Positions 10,151 through 21,418 of a DNA stretch of 64,000 nt are shown here, in pieces. The stretch comes from Dipteronia dyeriana (Eukaryota; Streptophyta; Magnoliopsida; Sapindales; Sapindaceae), in the NCBI GenBank assembly GCA_032871835.1, contig CM065297.1, forward strand, positions 36,891,098 through 36,955,097, given 5' to 3'. The notes beneath the pieces were generated by a model. The model ran no database searches. It was not told where the DNA came from and worked only from the letters and a program-made list of their open reading frames with translations. How positions within the stretch are numbered: the first letter of the stretch is position 1; every line of letters begins with the position of its first letter. Both the position numbers and the translations under genes were made by a program.

Positions 10151-12160
10151 TAGCTTCTAGAGAAGCACGATCAGTAGAAGATTACTGGTTCTATGCCTTG
10201 TGCACCGGGCTAATAAACGGCCAAGTGAGCCACTGAACTCTCGTTTCACTCCATGAGGGTTTAGAGCATCATTTCAATTGCAGGGAACTCCAAAGATTCC
10301 AAGCAATGCTTCTGGTCCAGTACCAGACCGGTGGCTTCACTCCATGTTTACCGTTTCGTTCTCTACCCTAGCATGCCACTGAAGCATAATCCGAAAGAAG
10401 AGTTCCTAGAAGCTTCCCACATTTAGTAAGGCCACCTACATGCCTAAGCAATCTTCTGAAGCAGTAGTTGTGATACATGTTCGGTGGCTTCGTTCCATAT
10501 GTAAATGGCCTTTTATCGTCCAAGCAAGCTACCGAAGCCCGAACTGATCGAGGAGAGCCCAGAGGTTTCCCACTCTTGGTAAGGCCTCCTACATGCCTAA
10601 CCAAACCTCTACAGTAGCAGCCTAACTCTAAGGCCAAGTGGCTCCTCACTTCTTATACCGGGTCGGTAACCGTCCAAGTGATCCACTAAACGCTCGGTTC
10701 ACTCCAGGAGGGTCCAGAACTCTCTCTCAGTTGCTGGGGACTTTTAGGATCCCAAGCATGCTTCTAGAACAGTACCAAACAAGTGGCTTCACTCGGTGAA
10801 TACCGGGCCATTCATCGCCCTAGAAAGCCACTGAAGCCCGATCTGATCGAGGAGAGCCCAGAGGTTTCCCACATTTTGGTAATGCCTCTTACATGTCTAA
10901 GCAAACCTCTGGAGTAGCAGCCTCACTTTAAGTCCAAGTGGCTTCTCACTTTTTATACAAGGCCGGTCAACGCCCAAGTGAGCCACTAAACTCTCTGTTC
11001 ATTCCAGAAGGGTCCAGAGCTTTCTCTAAGTTGCTGGGGACTTTTAGGATCCCAAGCATGCTTCTGGACAAGTACCAGACCGGTGGCTTCGCTCCATGTA
11101 TACCGGGCCATTCATCGCCCTAGCAGGCCACCGAAGCCAGATGTGATCGAGGAGAGCCCAGAGGTTTCTCACATTTTAGTAAGGCCTTCTACATGCCTAA
11201 GAAAACCTCTAGAGTGGCATCCCCGCTGCAAAGCCTAGTGGCTCAACACTTTTTATACAGGGCCGGTAAACTCCCAATTGAGCCACTAAGCTCCTGTTTC
11301 ATTCCACCATGGTCCAGAGCCTCAATTCAATTGTAGGGGACTCCAAAGATCCCAAGCATGCTTCTGGACCAGTACCAGACAAGTGGCTTCGCTCCATGTT
11401 TACCTTGCCACTCATCGCCTTAGCAAGCCACCGAAGCCGGATCTGATCGAGGACAGCCCAGAGGCTTCCTACATTTTGGTAACGCCACCTACATGCTTGA
11501 GTAATCCTCTAGAGTAGCAGCCCCGCTGCAAGGCCTATTGGCCCTCCACTTCTTGTACAGGGTCGGTCAATGCCCAAGTGAGCCACTACGACCCCGATCC
11601 ATTACAGCAAGGTCCAGAGCCTCCTTTCAAATTGTTGGGGACTCTAAAGATCCTAAGCATGCTTCTGGACAAGTAGTAGAACGGTGGCTTCGCTTTTATG
11701 CTTATCGGGCCAATTACTGCCCTAGCGAGCCACCGAAGCCCGATCCGATTGAGGAGTTCTCAGAGGCTTCCCATTTTGGTAAGGCCACCTATATGCCTAA
11801 GTAGCAGCCCTGCTGCAAGGCCTAATGGCTCTTCACTTCTTATACAGGGCCGGTCAACGCCCTAGTGAGCCACTGAGCTTCTGTTTTGTTCCAGCATGGT
11901 CTAGAGCCTTCTCTCAGTTGCTAGGGGCTCATTGGATCCCAAGTATGCCTCTAGACAAGTACCAGACAGGTTGCCCCTCTCCATTTATATTGGGTCATCC
12001 AATGTTTAAGTGAGTCACCATGGTTCCTACTCATTTCAGAGGGGTCCAAAGTTTTCTCCCAGTCACGAGAAACTTCTTGAATCTTGAGCATGTCACTAGA
12101 CATTTACTAGGGCGGTGTCTCCTCTATACTTGAATGAGGCCATTCATCGCCCTAGCGGGC
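10150..12160 (+). repeat. About 148-bp satellite-like array, alternating A/B monomers
   Basis: Anchor motifs of the type gagccac(t/c)gaagc recur at about 10225, 10373, 10533, 10679, 10826, 10975, 11127, 11275, 11423, 11575, 11727, 11862, 12008 and 12155. Most spacings are 146-152 bp. Two monomer types alternate. Type A reads tagcaggccaccgaagccc and then gatctgatcgagg; type B reads caagtgagccactaagctc and then gtccagagc. This gives a 300-bp dimer, visible as gatcccaagcatgc recurring at 10748, 11048, 11348 and 11649. The last monomer runs into the start of the 3' LTR. The array fills nearly the whole interior of the element. Tat-type elements are known to carry variable tandem repeats between pol and the 3' LTR. 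Confidence 0.85.
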
Positions 12161-15100
12161 TACCTAAGTCTCGATCTACCTCTCTGGTTAGTCTCCTCAA
12201 CAGTAGCAACTCTTTCCTTCTTAGTCCCACTGCTTGGTTGAAGGACGAGTCATCATCCTCTAATGCCGCTACTTTGGAGCCAGCTTCCACCACTTTGGTC
12301 AGATCAGCTTCAATCAGTCTTGACCTCCACCTTTTCAGTTAGATCAATCAAGCTCTCTTCTACCTCTCATACCTCTCATACGTTAGGGACTTTGAAATAG
12401 GTTCAACCCTAGTATGGCCTGGCATGAATGTGAAGATGGACAACATGTCCTCTTCATCATCAGTGCACTTTGTGGCTCGAGATGGACCGACTTCAGTGAG
12501 AGTGGACCCTCTCTCCATGATCTCCTTCAGAGCGGTCCTTACACGACACGGAGAACATATTGGGGTCTCTTTATACCTTATGCAAACTACATCTGCTCTC
12601 TGTCTACCTGCATCTTAGTTATGATTACCTCAGCTCTTGTCATGGCTTTGCTCAAGACAAGCGCTCCCCTCATTATCTTGATCATCTCCTCGTTGGTCTG
12701 CTCAAGCTCGACTTTAGCAGCAATAACCTGCTCCAAAAAAGCATCATATCGGTGGCTTTGCTCCACTTACACTGAGCCATTCAGTGCCCTAGCAAGCCAT
12801 ATAAATCTTGGTTCATTCGAGATAAGCCCGAAGGCTTCCCATATTCAGTAAGGCCTCCTACGGGCTTGAGTAAGCCTCTGGAACAACAGCAGAACCACTG
12901 CAAGTCTTAGAGCCTCCTTGTATCTAGTACAAGACCGGTAGCTCCACTCTATTTGTATCGGGCCATTCATTACTCTAGCGAGCTACCGTGGTCTCGATCC
13001 ATATCCAGGTAAGTTTCATCGATTGTGGCAGCTCCTTCCTTTCTGGTCCTGCTGCTTGGGTAGAGGAAGAACCATCATCCTCTAGCACTACTACCTCAGA
13101 GCTTGGTCGTGTCAGCTTGAATTAGCTCGGTCCATTATCTCTTCAGCTGGATTAATCGAGACCTCTTCCATCACTATGGCTTCAGTATGGACCTCCGCTT
13201 TAGTAAGGTCAATCTAGATTTTTACCTCTTTAATAGATTCAAACTGATAGATACGTAGGTTTGAAGCTCCACCTATATCCCTAACCTCTGCAGTAACCCA
13301 CATCTGCCAGACCAGTTTAGACCTCCATTTCCTTGATATGATCAAACTAGACCTCTACTTTGATTGATTCTGATGGAGAGGTAGGCAGGCTTGGTACCCC
13401 CATGCATCTACAGCAGTAGGGGACTTCAAGGTAGTTCCTACCCTAACACGACTAGACATGAAACCAGAATTGGGAACCAAGTTTTCCTCATCACCTACTC
13501 ACCCATCATCTCAAGAAGATCCAGCTTCAGTCGGAGGGGACCCAAGTAACTCTCAGCTTTCTCTGTGATCTACTCAAGGTATCCAGCCTCCAATGATGAT
13601 CATGTCAGAGGGAAGAAGAGCTCGAGCTGCCTAACAAGCAACACAGAAGCTTCCTTCAGCAAATGAAGCACGCATCTTGGCTTTCAAGGCAGCCACACTG
13701 CCATGCAGAGTTTGAAATGGAGTCCCAAGCTCCATTATGATTGTTGAAGGCACTCATCTACCCCAAATGGATTTCCAAAATAGTTACATCACTTGAAGAC
13801 TTGGGCTTCTTATTCTCTCTAGTAACCATGTGAAAAGGGCAGTGACCACAACGTGGGGCAATCTCTCCCAGTGATTGGTTTACAACAAAAAGCATCTTTT
13901 GCGGAAAGTCAGTCTACAAGCTGCACCTATAACACAGATCATCTCAAGAGATTCTACTCGTGAAAAGGCTCTTAGAGCGAGGCTGGTTATCAACCGATAC
14001 CACCTTGTATTGATACAACTTTGTATCGGCTCACCATGAGTTTGCATCTCCTTCGATTTAAGTCTCCATCATAGTTCTCCTATGATCACCATTCACTCAC
14101 GATCGAGATACCCTAGACCGGATCAAATCCCTCCAGAAGGATTGCCATTACCAGGAGAGCTACACCACACTTTTAATGCCCTAGACCGGATAAAATCCCT
14201 ATTGGAGGATCGTCATCACTAGGAGAGCTACATAGCCCTCATGATGCCTTGGACTGGATAAATTCCTCCAGGAGGAACGCCATGGTATTTCAACAATGAT
14301 ATCCTCGAGACCAAGAAATAGCTAGATAGCCCTCTTGATGCCTTGGTCGGGCACCACCCTTTGCCAAGAAGGGTCTTAGTGTAAGAGCATTGTTACCATC
14401 CAGATCTCGAGTTTAGGGATTTATCGAGGAAGCCCCCTCATCACCCCTGATTCCTTGGTCGGGTAACCTCCCCCAAGAAGGATCCGACTGTAAGTGCATA
14501 GTTGCCATCCGGATCAAAATGCCAGGATATAGCTAGATAGCGCTCCTGATGCCCTGGTCGGGCTACGACCCCCAAGGAGGGTTTGAGTGTAAGAGCATAG
14601 TTGCCATCCAGATCAAAATACTAGGATATAGCTAGATAGATCTCCTAATACCCTGGTCGGGATACGACCCTATGAATGGTTTTAGTGTAAGAGCATATTT
14701 GCCATCTAGATCAAATTACCATGATATAGCTAGATAGCGCTCATGATGCCTTGATCGGGCTACGACCCCCAAGAAGGCTCTGAATGTAAGAGCATAGTTG
14801 CCATCCAGATTAAAATACCAGGATATAGCTAGATAGCGCTCCTGAACCCTTGGTCGGGCATCGACCCCCAAGAAGGATCTAAGTGTAAGTGCATAGTTAC
14901 CATCTGGATCAAAATACCAGGATATAGCTAGATAGCGCTCCTAATGCCTTGGTCGGGTTGCGACCCCCAAGAAGGGTCTGAGTGTAAGAGCATAGTTGCA
15001 ATCCGAAATAAAATACCAGGATATAGCTAGATAGCGCTCCGATTGCCTTGGTCGGGTGACCTCCCCTATGAAGGATCTGAGTGTAAGACCATAGTTACCT

Positions 15101-15721
15101 GCTAGATCACGAGATCAGAACAACCAAAAGGTCATCCTTTTGCCTTGGCCAAACCAACCCTGCTAGGAAGGATCTAGATGGCATAGATGCCTACCAGGAT
15201 CATTTCGCCAGCTTGTCTAAGTACCGTGATTCTTGGAAAAGGAACATTAGGTACCCATATTAAGCACAGAAGCCTCATCAAGCATGATCAAGAAATACAG
15301 AATGAATAGTACCCCGGTTCGCTAAGCCAATCAATAGGAATGATACTGGTTACCAATAAAAAGAGTCAAGCAAAATTCTTCATGTAGTACAAGATCCAGA
15401 CTCCAACCCCAAATACTTACCGGTGTTCAAGTCAGAGGGGACATGTGTTAATAGTAAAATTTATCTAGGGACTAAAGAAGAATTTTCCACTTCCCAGCCT
15501 TTCTGCAAGGGTCCAAATTCGAGCTTATATGATGGGGTATCAAGGTCCCCGAGGTCAAGCTATCACGCGATCTTACAGGAGCAAGGCGAGGCCGCCCATA
15601 CCATCTGAGCATCTCGCACGTGTCCAAGCTTACCAAATAAAGCCTGACAAGACCACGTCAATCTCCTTATACCATGATAAAAGCCCGAAGCTAGGTCAAC
15701 ATGAAAGGACCTGGGTCCCCC
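12084..15721 (+). mobile_element. Giant 3' LTR, left part
   Basis: Direct repeat of 3797-7555, interrupted at 15721 by Copia-1. The interruption falls in a ggtccccc stretch that is uninterrupted at about 7535-7545 in the 5' LTR, so the 5' LTR shows the empty site. It lacks the 695-bp segment present at 5336-6030 but has a longer about-100-bp unit array. Confidence 0.85.
14290..15110 (+). repeat. About 100-bp tandem units in 3' LTR (8 copies)
   Basis: The ccttggtcggg core recurs at about 14339, 14451, 14551, 14652, 14747, 14850, 14946 and 15050. The copies share ccaggatatagctagatagcg and gagtgtaagagcatagttg. Only three clear copies exist in the 5' LTR. Confidence 0.85.
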
Positions 15722-17239
15722 TGTTAGGATTATGCTCGATAGCAAGAGTGTAATATTGTAATTAACAATCTTTTCATATGAATAAAGTGATTTCAAGTTT
15801 AACAAATCTTTTAGCATTTATAGTTTAATTATTATAATTGTCAAAAGTAAATAATCATAAGGCCAAAAGACTATGAGAAAATAAGAATTGTTCATACATC
15901 TAGATATGTATGAGGTAGACACAATTCTTTAGTTAGTCTTGAATAATATTCGCAACTTAAGATAGAAGGTTGGGCGCCTTTATCTTGTTAAAGTTGTAGA
16001 TTCTTTTGCTAGCATTTGAGTGGGATCAAATGTGTTATGATGAGTCTAAAACCGTCAAAGTGTGGTGTCTTTGGGCAAAAGAATCTAGTGCACTGGGGTC
16101 ATTGAATAGGATCAAAATGAAATGCTTTATCTAGAACCGTCAATCCATAAAAGTTTTCATTTGAAGACAATCAGAGAGTCTATCTTAATCCTGAGATAAA
16201 TGATGGACTTATGGTTGCAAGTGTTATCATTTGAGCTATCAATGAGTACGATTATATAGCATACTCTATCCTCGATTGTTTGGTGGTATTCATTTATTAA
16301 TCGATAGAGGACTTCATTTATAGATATGGACATCGTGGCTCCATTTATTGAATGAGAGTAGAATACCATCATATGGATGTTTTGAGGTATTGGATATTAA
16401 ATCTTAACGTTAAGTTTTCAATAGTGTCTATTGAAACATGGCTTCTGGAAAAGTCAAAATATCCAAGTTCAAAATGTGGTCATATGAGTAAATATGGTAA
16501 CTTGAAAAGCTATAGGCGGTCTATGAGCTCTTGGCGATTACCGGTATTCTTCACGAGGATACACTTTTTCGAATAAGGTTGTCTAGGGTACGAATGAACG
16601 AATGAGTAACATCAACTTATTCTATCTTTATTTAAGAGTTCAATTTTAGTTCTTTAGTGGAATTAACTAAAATTAAATAGATTGGAACTAAGTGAATCAT
16701 TTGTTGATTGTGATTGGGTTGTGTCTATTGGAGCTTAAATTTAGATAGCCTGCCAAGATCCCCAATCCACTCAAACTTGCATGGATCACTTGACATATTC
16801 TACCGGACCAATTTAGGGGTCCATCTAGAATTGTAATATGGCATATGAACTTGTTTCTTTTTGTAAGAATAGGTCTAGTTCACATGTGGTCTTTTTATTA
16901 AGGTCCAATGGATTTAATAAAATAAGAAAAATAATATATGGCCTTTATACTAGGTATGGGCGGCATAGGCTATGGTTAATAGCTTTAATATATTATTTTA
17001 TTTTATTACTTAATTAAATGGGAATTAATTAATTTGTTGATTAATTAATTATTTAATTAAAAGTCAAAATCTTTTCCTATTAGGAGATGGTCTCCTAAAA
17101 CAATACTATTGTTGGTAGTATAGTTAATGTTAAAGACTATATTTGATAAGTAGATAAATAAAAAGAAGTTATTTATCTAATCAAATTAGGAAGTCTTTAA
17201 TATGGTTACAAACACAATATTGAGTAGGATTAGGAGTCT

Positions 17240-17560
17240 TGGTGTAGGAAAGAATTCTTTTTGGTAAAGGATTCTTGGTCACCAAGTAAAACTACTAAGT
17301 GGTAGAATTCTTATTTGAAAAGGATTCATAACCACCAAGTTAATCTACCTAAAGATACGATTCTTGTCCATCAAGTAGTCTTTCTTAGGTAAGATTAAAC
17401 TCTCCTAAACTACATCAAAGAAGGGAATTTCGTTCATCACATGTATTATATAGGATTGGATAGATTTCTTTTTAGATAAGGATTCTAACTACCAAATAAA
17501 TCCACCTAAGGAAAGGATTCTTGCCAACCAAGTGAATCCTTCTTAGGAAAGGATTTATGA
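17240..17560 (+). promoter_or_regulatory. Repeated accaagt motifs upstream of the Copia TATA box
   Basis: Five variants of the block ggattcttg..caccaagt and then aatccacctaag occur with cores at about 17279, 17330, 17366, 17489 and 17527, directly upstream of tatatatat at 17564. The 3' LTR has the same series at about 24490-24770; the Copia-2 LTR keeps two (32279, 32317). Repeated U3 motifs beside the promoter are known enhancers in other plant Copia elements. That these act so is an inference. Confidence 0.45.
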
Positions 17561-17563
17561 ACC

Positions 17564-17571
17564 TATATATA
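17564..17571 (+). promoter_or_regulatory. Candidate TATA box, Copia-1 5' LTR
   Basis: tatatatat lies about 590 bp before the LTR end, just after the accaagt repeats. The 3' LTR has a longer TA run at 24779-24791 in the same place. Confidence 0.45.
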
Positions 17572-18160
17572 TGTGGATGATGAATTCGGCCAGCCCTAAG
17601 GTTTTTGGAAGTGAATTTCGGCCAAGCATATATTTCTAAGAGAAAGTCTAGGCAACCATAGGAATTTTGAGGGAGAAAAATCTGAATTCGGCCAAGAAGA
17701 AAAAAAAGGGGAACGTTTTTGTATTCGATAGTATAATAATATCCTTTACATCAAAAGGTTTTGTGTACAATATTGAATCAAGGTTCACGCGAGTTACAAT
17801 CAATTGATTGATAATTCACAAGTTACCGGACGTTCTTGGATTTTTTTCTCTTGGAGGATATTTGTAATTAACAAAGAAAAGATATTTGCTTTGTCTCCAT
17901 CCTCAGGAATACAATTTAAAGAAAGGGAGCCCACACTCCTAGGTGATTCACGTTCGTGATTGGATTGGAAGATCTTGCAGAATTGATTCAGCGCTTGTTC
18001 AATCGTCATGCGAAAAAGGTACGATACTTTTATATACATCAATTAATCTAGGGTTAAGGTTCTCGTTGCAATAAAATGGAATATTTTTTTATTTATACGC
18101 AAAGCCAAATCTCGTTTTTCTCCCGCTTCCCTTGCGTTTCTAAACCGTTTTTCCCTACAA

Positions 18161-18174
18161 TTGGTATCAAAGCC
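18161..18174 (+). promoter_or_regulatory. Primer-binding site, initiator tRNA-Met type
   Basis: ttggtatcaaagcc lies one base after the 5' LTR. It matches the usual Copia tggtatcagagcc at all but one base. Confidence 0.9.
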
Positions 18175-19540
18175 TGGTTGTACCCTTGATTAATTGATGT
18201 ATGTGTTCGTGAATCTTTTTCTTTTATTGTATATATGCATGTTTAGAAGATATGGCACTCTAGGTATTCGCATATATATTTACATTGGAATGTATGGATA
18301 TATATATGTTTTATATGTCGATTGTTATTTGCTCAATTTTGGTCCTAGAATTTCAATGTAATTTTGTTTTGGGATTGTAACAAGAAGGGTGGTCTATTAT
18401 CGCCATAATTTCCTTTTTGGTAGTTGCTAAGTTTTTTTTTTATTTTGTTGTTGTAATAAAAAAAACTGCAGTATTTTGTTATGTAAATTCTTTTGTAATA
18501 CATTCAAGTTTTGAAGACTCGAAGGTTTGAAGAATTAGGAGTAACCGGAACAAGTTTGGGACCGTGCGAGCCGTAACAACGAATGTGCGTGCAGCCACGT
18601 TTGTTGTGGCATGGGCTGCACACGGCAGCCCTTGTGGTAACCATGGGCTGCGCATGGAAGCCCTTTATTGGCTTGAGAAATGCGTACTCCTATTGGTAAT
18701 GGCAAGGGGTGCACACACCCATGGGAGGTAGCCGAGGGAGTCCGAACGACGAAGGTCGCGGAAGACTTGTTCGCCAAGAAAGAAGTTCTTGTATTCCAAG
18801 ATATATGTAATTTACTTGTTTTTCTAGGATGGACCAAAATTGTAGATATTTATATTTTTTTGTAAATATTGCAATGTTTGTCATTGTTTGATAACATGTC
18901 ATATAGAATAGGAGTGCCACTCATATATCTCTTTTGGTATGAACATGCATTGAATGGTTTAAGTATCTAAATTGGCATCTAGATAACTTGGTAAATCATT
19001 CTTTGGAATTCGATCACACGCCTTAAACAATTGAGTGGGAGAAGGTGTTTTGGAACACCTACGGCCTCCAAGTTTAGTTGATCTTTATGTTTCGTGAATA
19101 ACCTCCCAAGAGGTATTCATGAATGGAATTTAGCAAGATACTTCCTTACAAGGATAGACTAGACAATTAGCCCAAACGATATCTACTCCCAAAGGAGGGA
19201 TATTCGCGAGGGACTATATTGAAGGTCGATAATTTGGTAACACACTCAATGTGAGTTTATTAATATCCTCCCAAGAGTTCTTGTTAATAAAATCACAAGG
19301 CTAAAATTGAAAACGTTGGTTGTTATATTAACAATTAGGTGGGACCTAGTCCAACTAGTAAATGGTGCGTACTCCCAAAGGAGGAGTGACATTTATGGGT
19401 GTTGGATCACCGTTGAATTTTTACGATTGAATTATTTCCTTTAATTCAAGATAAATATTCAAAAGTGCTTTATCATGATTATTTACTTATATAATTTTTG
19501 TTTAAATAAAGAAATCATAACCCCATTTCTAATCAATATC
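18175..19540 (+). other. Copia-1 untranslated leader with hairpin series
   Basis: About 1.4 kb between the primer site and the first gag similarity, with no coding signal. It has a GC-richer island at 18550-18770. Four hairpins with a cuccCAArGgag-type core lie at about 19091-19123, 19177-19207, 19255-19292 and 19361-19396. The leader of Copia-3 has related hairpins. Confidence 0.6.
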
Positions 19541-20010
19541 CTAAAATGATAATACTTTAAACTAATGATAATTATGTCACATGGAAAAGGAATATTGGGT
19601 TGTTGTAGCAAATTGAAAAGTATAAGTTCATTTTGTATATTCCTTAACCACCAAAACTAATGAATCTACTCAGGAGCAAAGAGATGAGTATCAGTAGTGG
19701 AAGTCTTTAGAAAAGATGGCCAAATGTACGTTACATTACGGCCATCATCTCCAACGTGTTGCAACAGCAACATGAAGGAATGGAGACTGCTGCCGATATT
19801 ATGATGTCTCTAGACAAGGATTCATATGGTTGGTAAAGTTGCTACTGTTAAGACCCGTTAGAAGGTCAAGAGAAAACAGAAGAAAAAGCAACTTGAGCCT
19901 TCTTAAAAGGAGACCAAGAAAGTAACCAAGTTCAAAGGAAAGTGTTTCTTTTATGGTGAAAAGGGTCAAAGGAATAGACTGGATAAGAATGAATTCAACT
20001 TGCATTTAGG
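19540..20010 (+). pseudogene. Copia-1 gag remnant
   Basis: Frames around 19560-19800 contain NYVTWKRN and VLQQQHEGMETAADIM, the start and middle of a Copia gag of the DUF4219/UBN2 type. A deletion near 19810 removes the rest of the capsid-like region and brings in the basic linker and a ruined zinc knuckle at about 19940 (CFFYGEKGQ, lacking the second Cys, His and last Cys). In-frame stops are present. Gag would normally form the particle and bind element RNA. The part that follows shows no D-S-G protease motif, so the protease is lost or unrecognisable. Confidence 0.7.
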
Positions 20011-20119
20011 CAATAGAATGTTGGTGTCTACTAGTGTAGTGGGAGATATTAGAATCAATTATGATTCTTATAGGCATTTAGATTTAATAAAACGTTTATT
20101 ATATACCACAATACAAGAG

Positions 20120-20540
20120 GAATTTAATTTCAGTCTCTTGTCTAAATAAATTTGGATATTCCGTTACTTTTAATAATGGTTTTATTATTAGTAAGAATGA
20201 CAAAATTATTTGCAAAGGTACATTGGAAAACGGTTTATTCTATTTGCATGGAAATATCTCTCACTTGTTAGACACGAAATCAACAAAACATAATCATAAA
20301 AGAGTAAAATTAGCAAAAGATGAAACTTACCTATGGCATTTGTGCTTAGGTCATATTAACCTTAATAGGATTAAAAGATTGGTATGTGACGGACCTCTAA
20401 GTGACTTAAAGGTTGATGATCTACCAACTTGTGAATCTTGTTTGGAAGGTAAAATGACCAAAAGGTTGTTTATGACCAAAGGCACAAGAGCCATTGAATG
20501 TTTAGGATTGATACACACTGATGTGTGTGTGGACCTATGA
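20120..20540 (+). pseudogene. Copia-1 gag-pre-integrase zinc domain
   Basis: The longest open part is 20223-20540. It contains LWHLCLGHINLNRI and CESCLEGKMTKR, giving the His-His-Cys-Cys set of the integrase N-terminal zinc domain, followed by IHTDVC with the first catalytic Asp of integrase. The frame then breaks: an extra TG in a gtgtgtgtgg run at about 20520-20532 shifts reading, and the next open frame (from 20525) continues the same protein. This looks like replication slippage at a dinucleotide run. Confidence 0.85.
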
Positions 20541-21349
20541 GCATTCAAACTAGAGGTCGATATGAGTACTTCATCACTTTCACAAATGATCACTCAAGAT
20601 TTGTCTATGAGTATCTCTTGAGTCATAAGTCGGATGCTATTGATATGTTCAAAGCATTTAAAGCTGAAGTGAAAAATCAGCTTGAGAAATGTATAAAAAT
20701 CTTGAGGTCCGATCGTGGTGGAGAATATCTATCTGGTGAGTTTCAGCAATATCTTATTGATAATTGAATAATTTCTCAGTTTTCTGCACCAGGCACACCT
20801 CAACAAAATGGGGTGGCAGAAAAGAGAAATGGAACTCTTTTGGATATGGTTAGGTCTATGTTGAGTTATTCAATGCTCCCTAGTTCGTTTTGGGGATATG
20901 CTTTACAAACTGCCATGTATATTCTAAACGATGTACCATCTAAGTCGGTTCCTAAAACACCACATGAGTTGTGGACTGGGCGAAAGCCTAGTTTACAACA
21001 CTTAAGGATATTTGGATGTCCTGCGCACGTGTTAAAAGGAAAGACAGAGAAGATGGAGTCTCGTTCAGAAACATGCATATTTGTAGGGTATCCAAAAGGA
21101 ACAAAATGATATTATTTTTATAGTCATTCAGATCTTAAAGTATTTGTTTTGAAAAATGCTAAATTTCAAGAAGAGGACTATATGAATAATTTTGTGCCTA
21201 AAAGTAGAATTGTCCTAAATGAGATTTTAGGAGATACAATTCCACAAGAGGTTACGCAACCAAGCCCAATTGTAAATTCTGTACCAACACAAGATCAACA
21301 ATCCACTATACCTCGTCGTAGTGGGAGGGTTGTTAGACAACCTGAATGA
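20525..21349 (+). pseudogene. Copia-1 integrase core and C-terminal linker
   Basis: Three collinear pieces (20525-20767, 20813-21109, 21149-21349) make up a Copia integrase. GGEY in ILRSDRGGEY carries the second Asp just before it, and [11 protein letters not shown] carries the catalytic Glu, so with the Asp at about 20519 the D-D-E triad survives. [21 protein letters not shown] is the conserved end of the core. Breaks are a TGA stop near 20765, a TGA near 21107, and the upstream TG insertion. The last piece is a Pro/Gln-rich linker to reverse transcriptase. Integrase would join element cDNA to the host chromosome. Confidence 0.88.
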
Positions 21350-21418
21350 TACATCGGTCTAGGAGAATCTGTAGAGAATCTTTCGGACTATGATGATCCC
21401 TATACGTACAAAGAAGCA

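Larger units (their letters stand above)
15722..18159 (+). repeat. Copia-1 5' LTR
   Basis: Starts tgttaggattatgctcg and ends ttccctaca, one base before the primer site. It lacks a 46-bp stretch that is present in the 3' LTR at about 24904-24950; a related sequence in Copia-2 (gtgtgtgaattc) suggests the stretch is ancestral and was deleted here. Confidence 0.93.

Noticed and set aside
10368..12342. Open frames inside the 148-bp array
   Set aside because: They arise from repetition of the monomer and are broken in most units.
20351..20593. Minus-strand open frame of 80 codons
   Set aside because: It is the antisense shadow of the Copia-1 integrase zinc domain.
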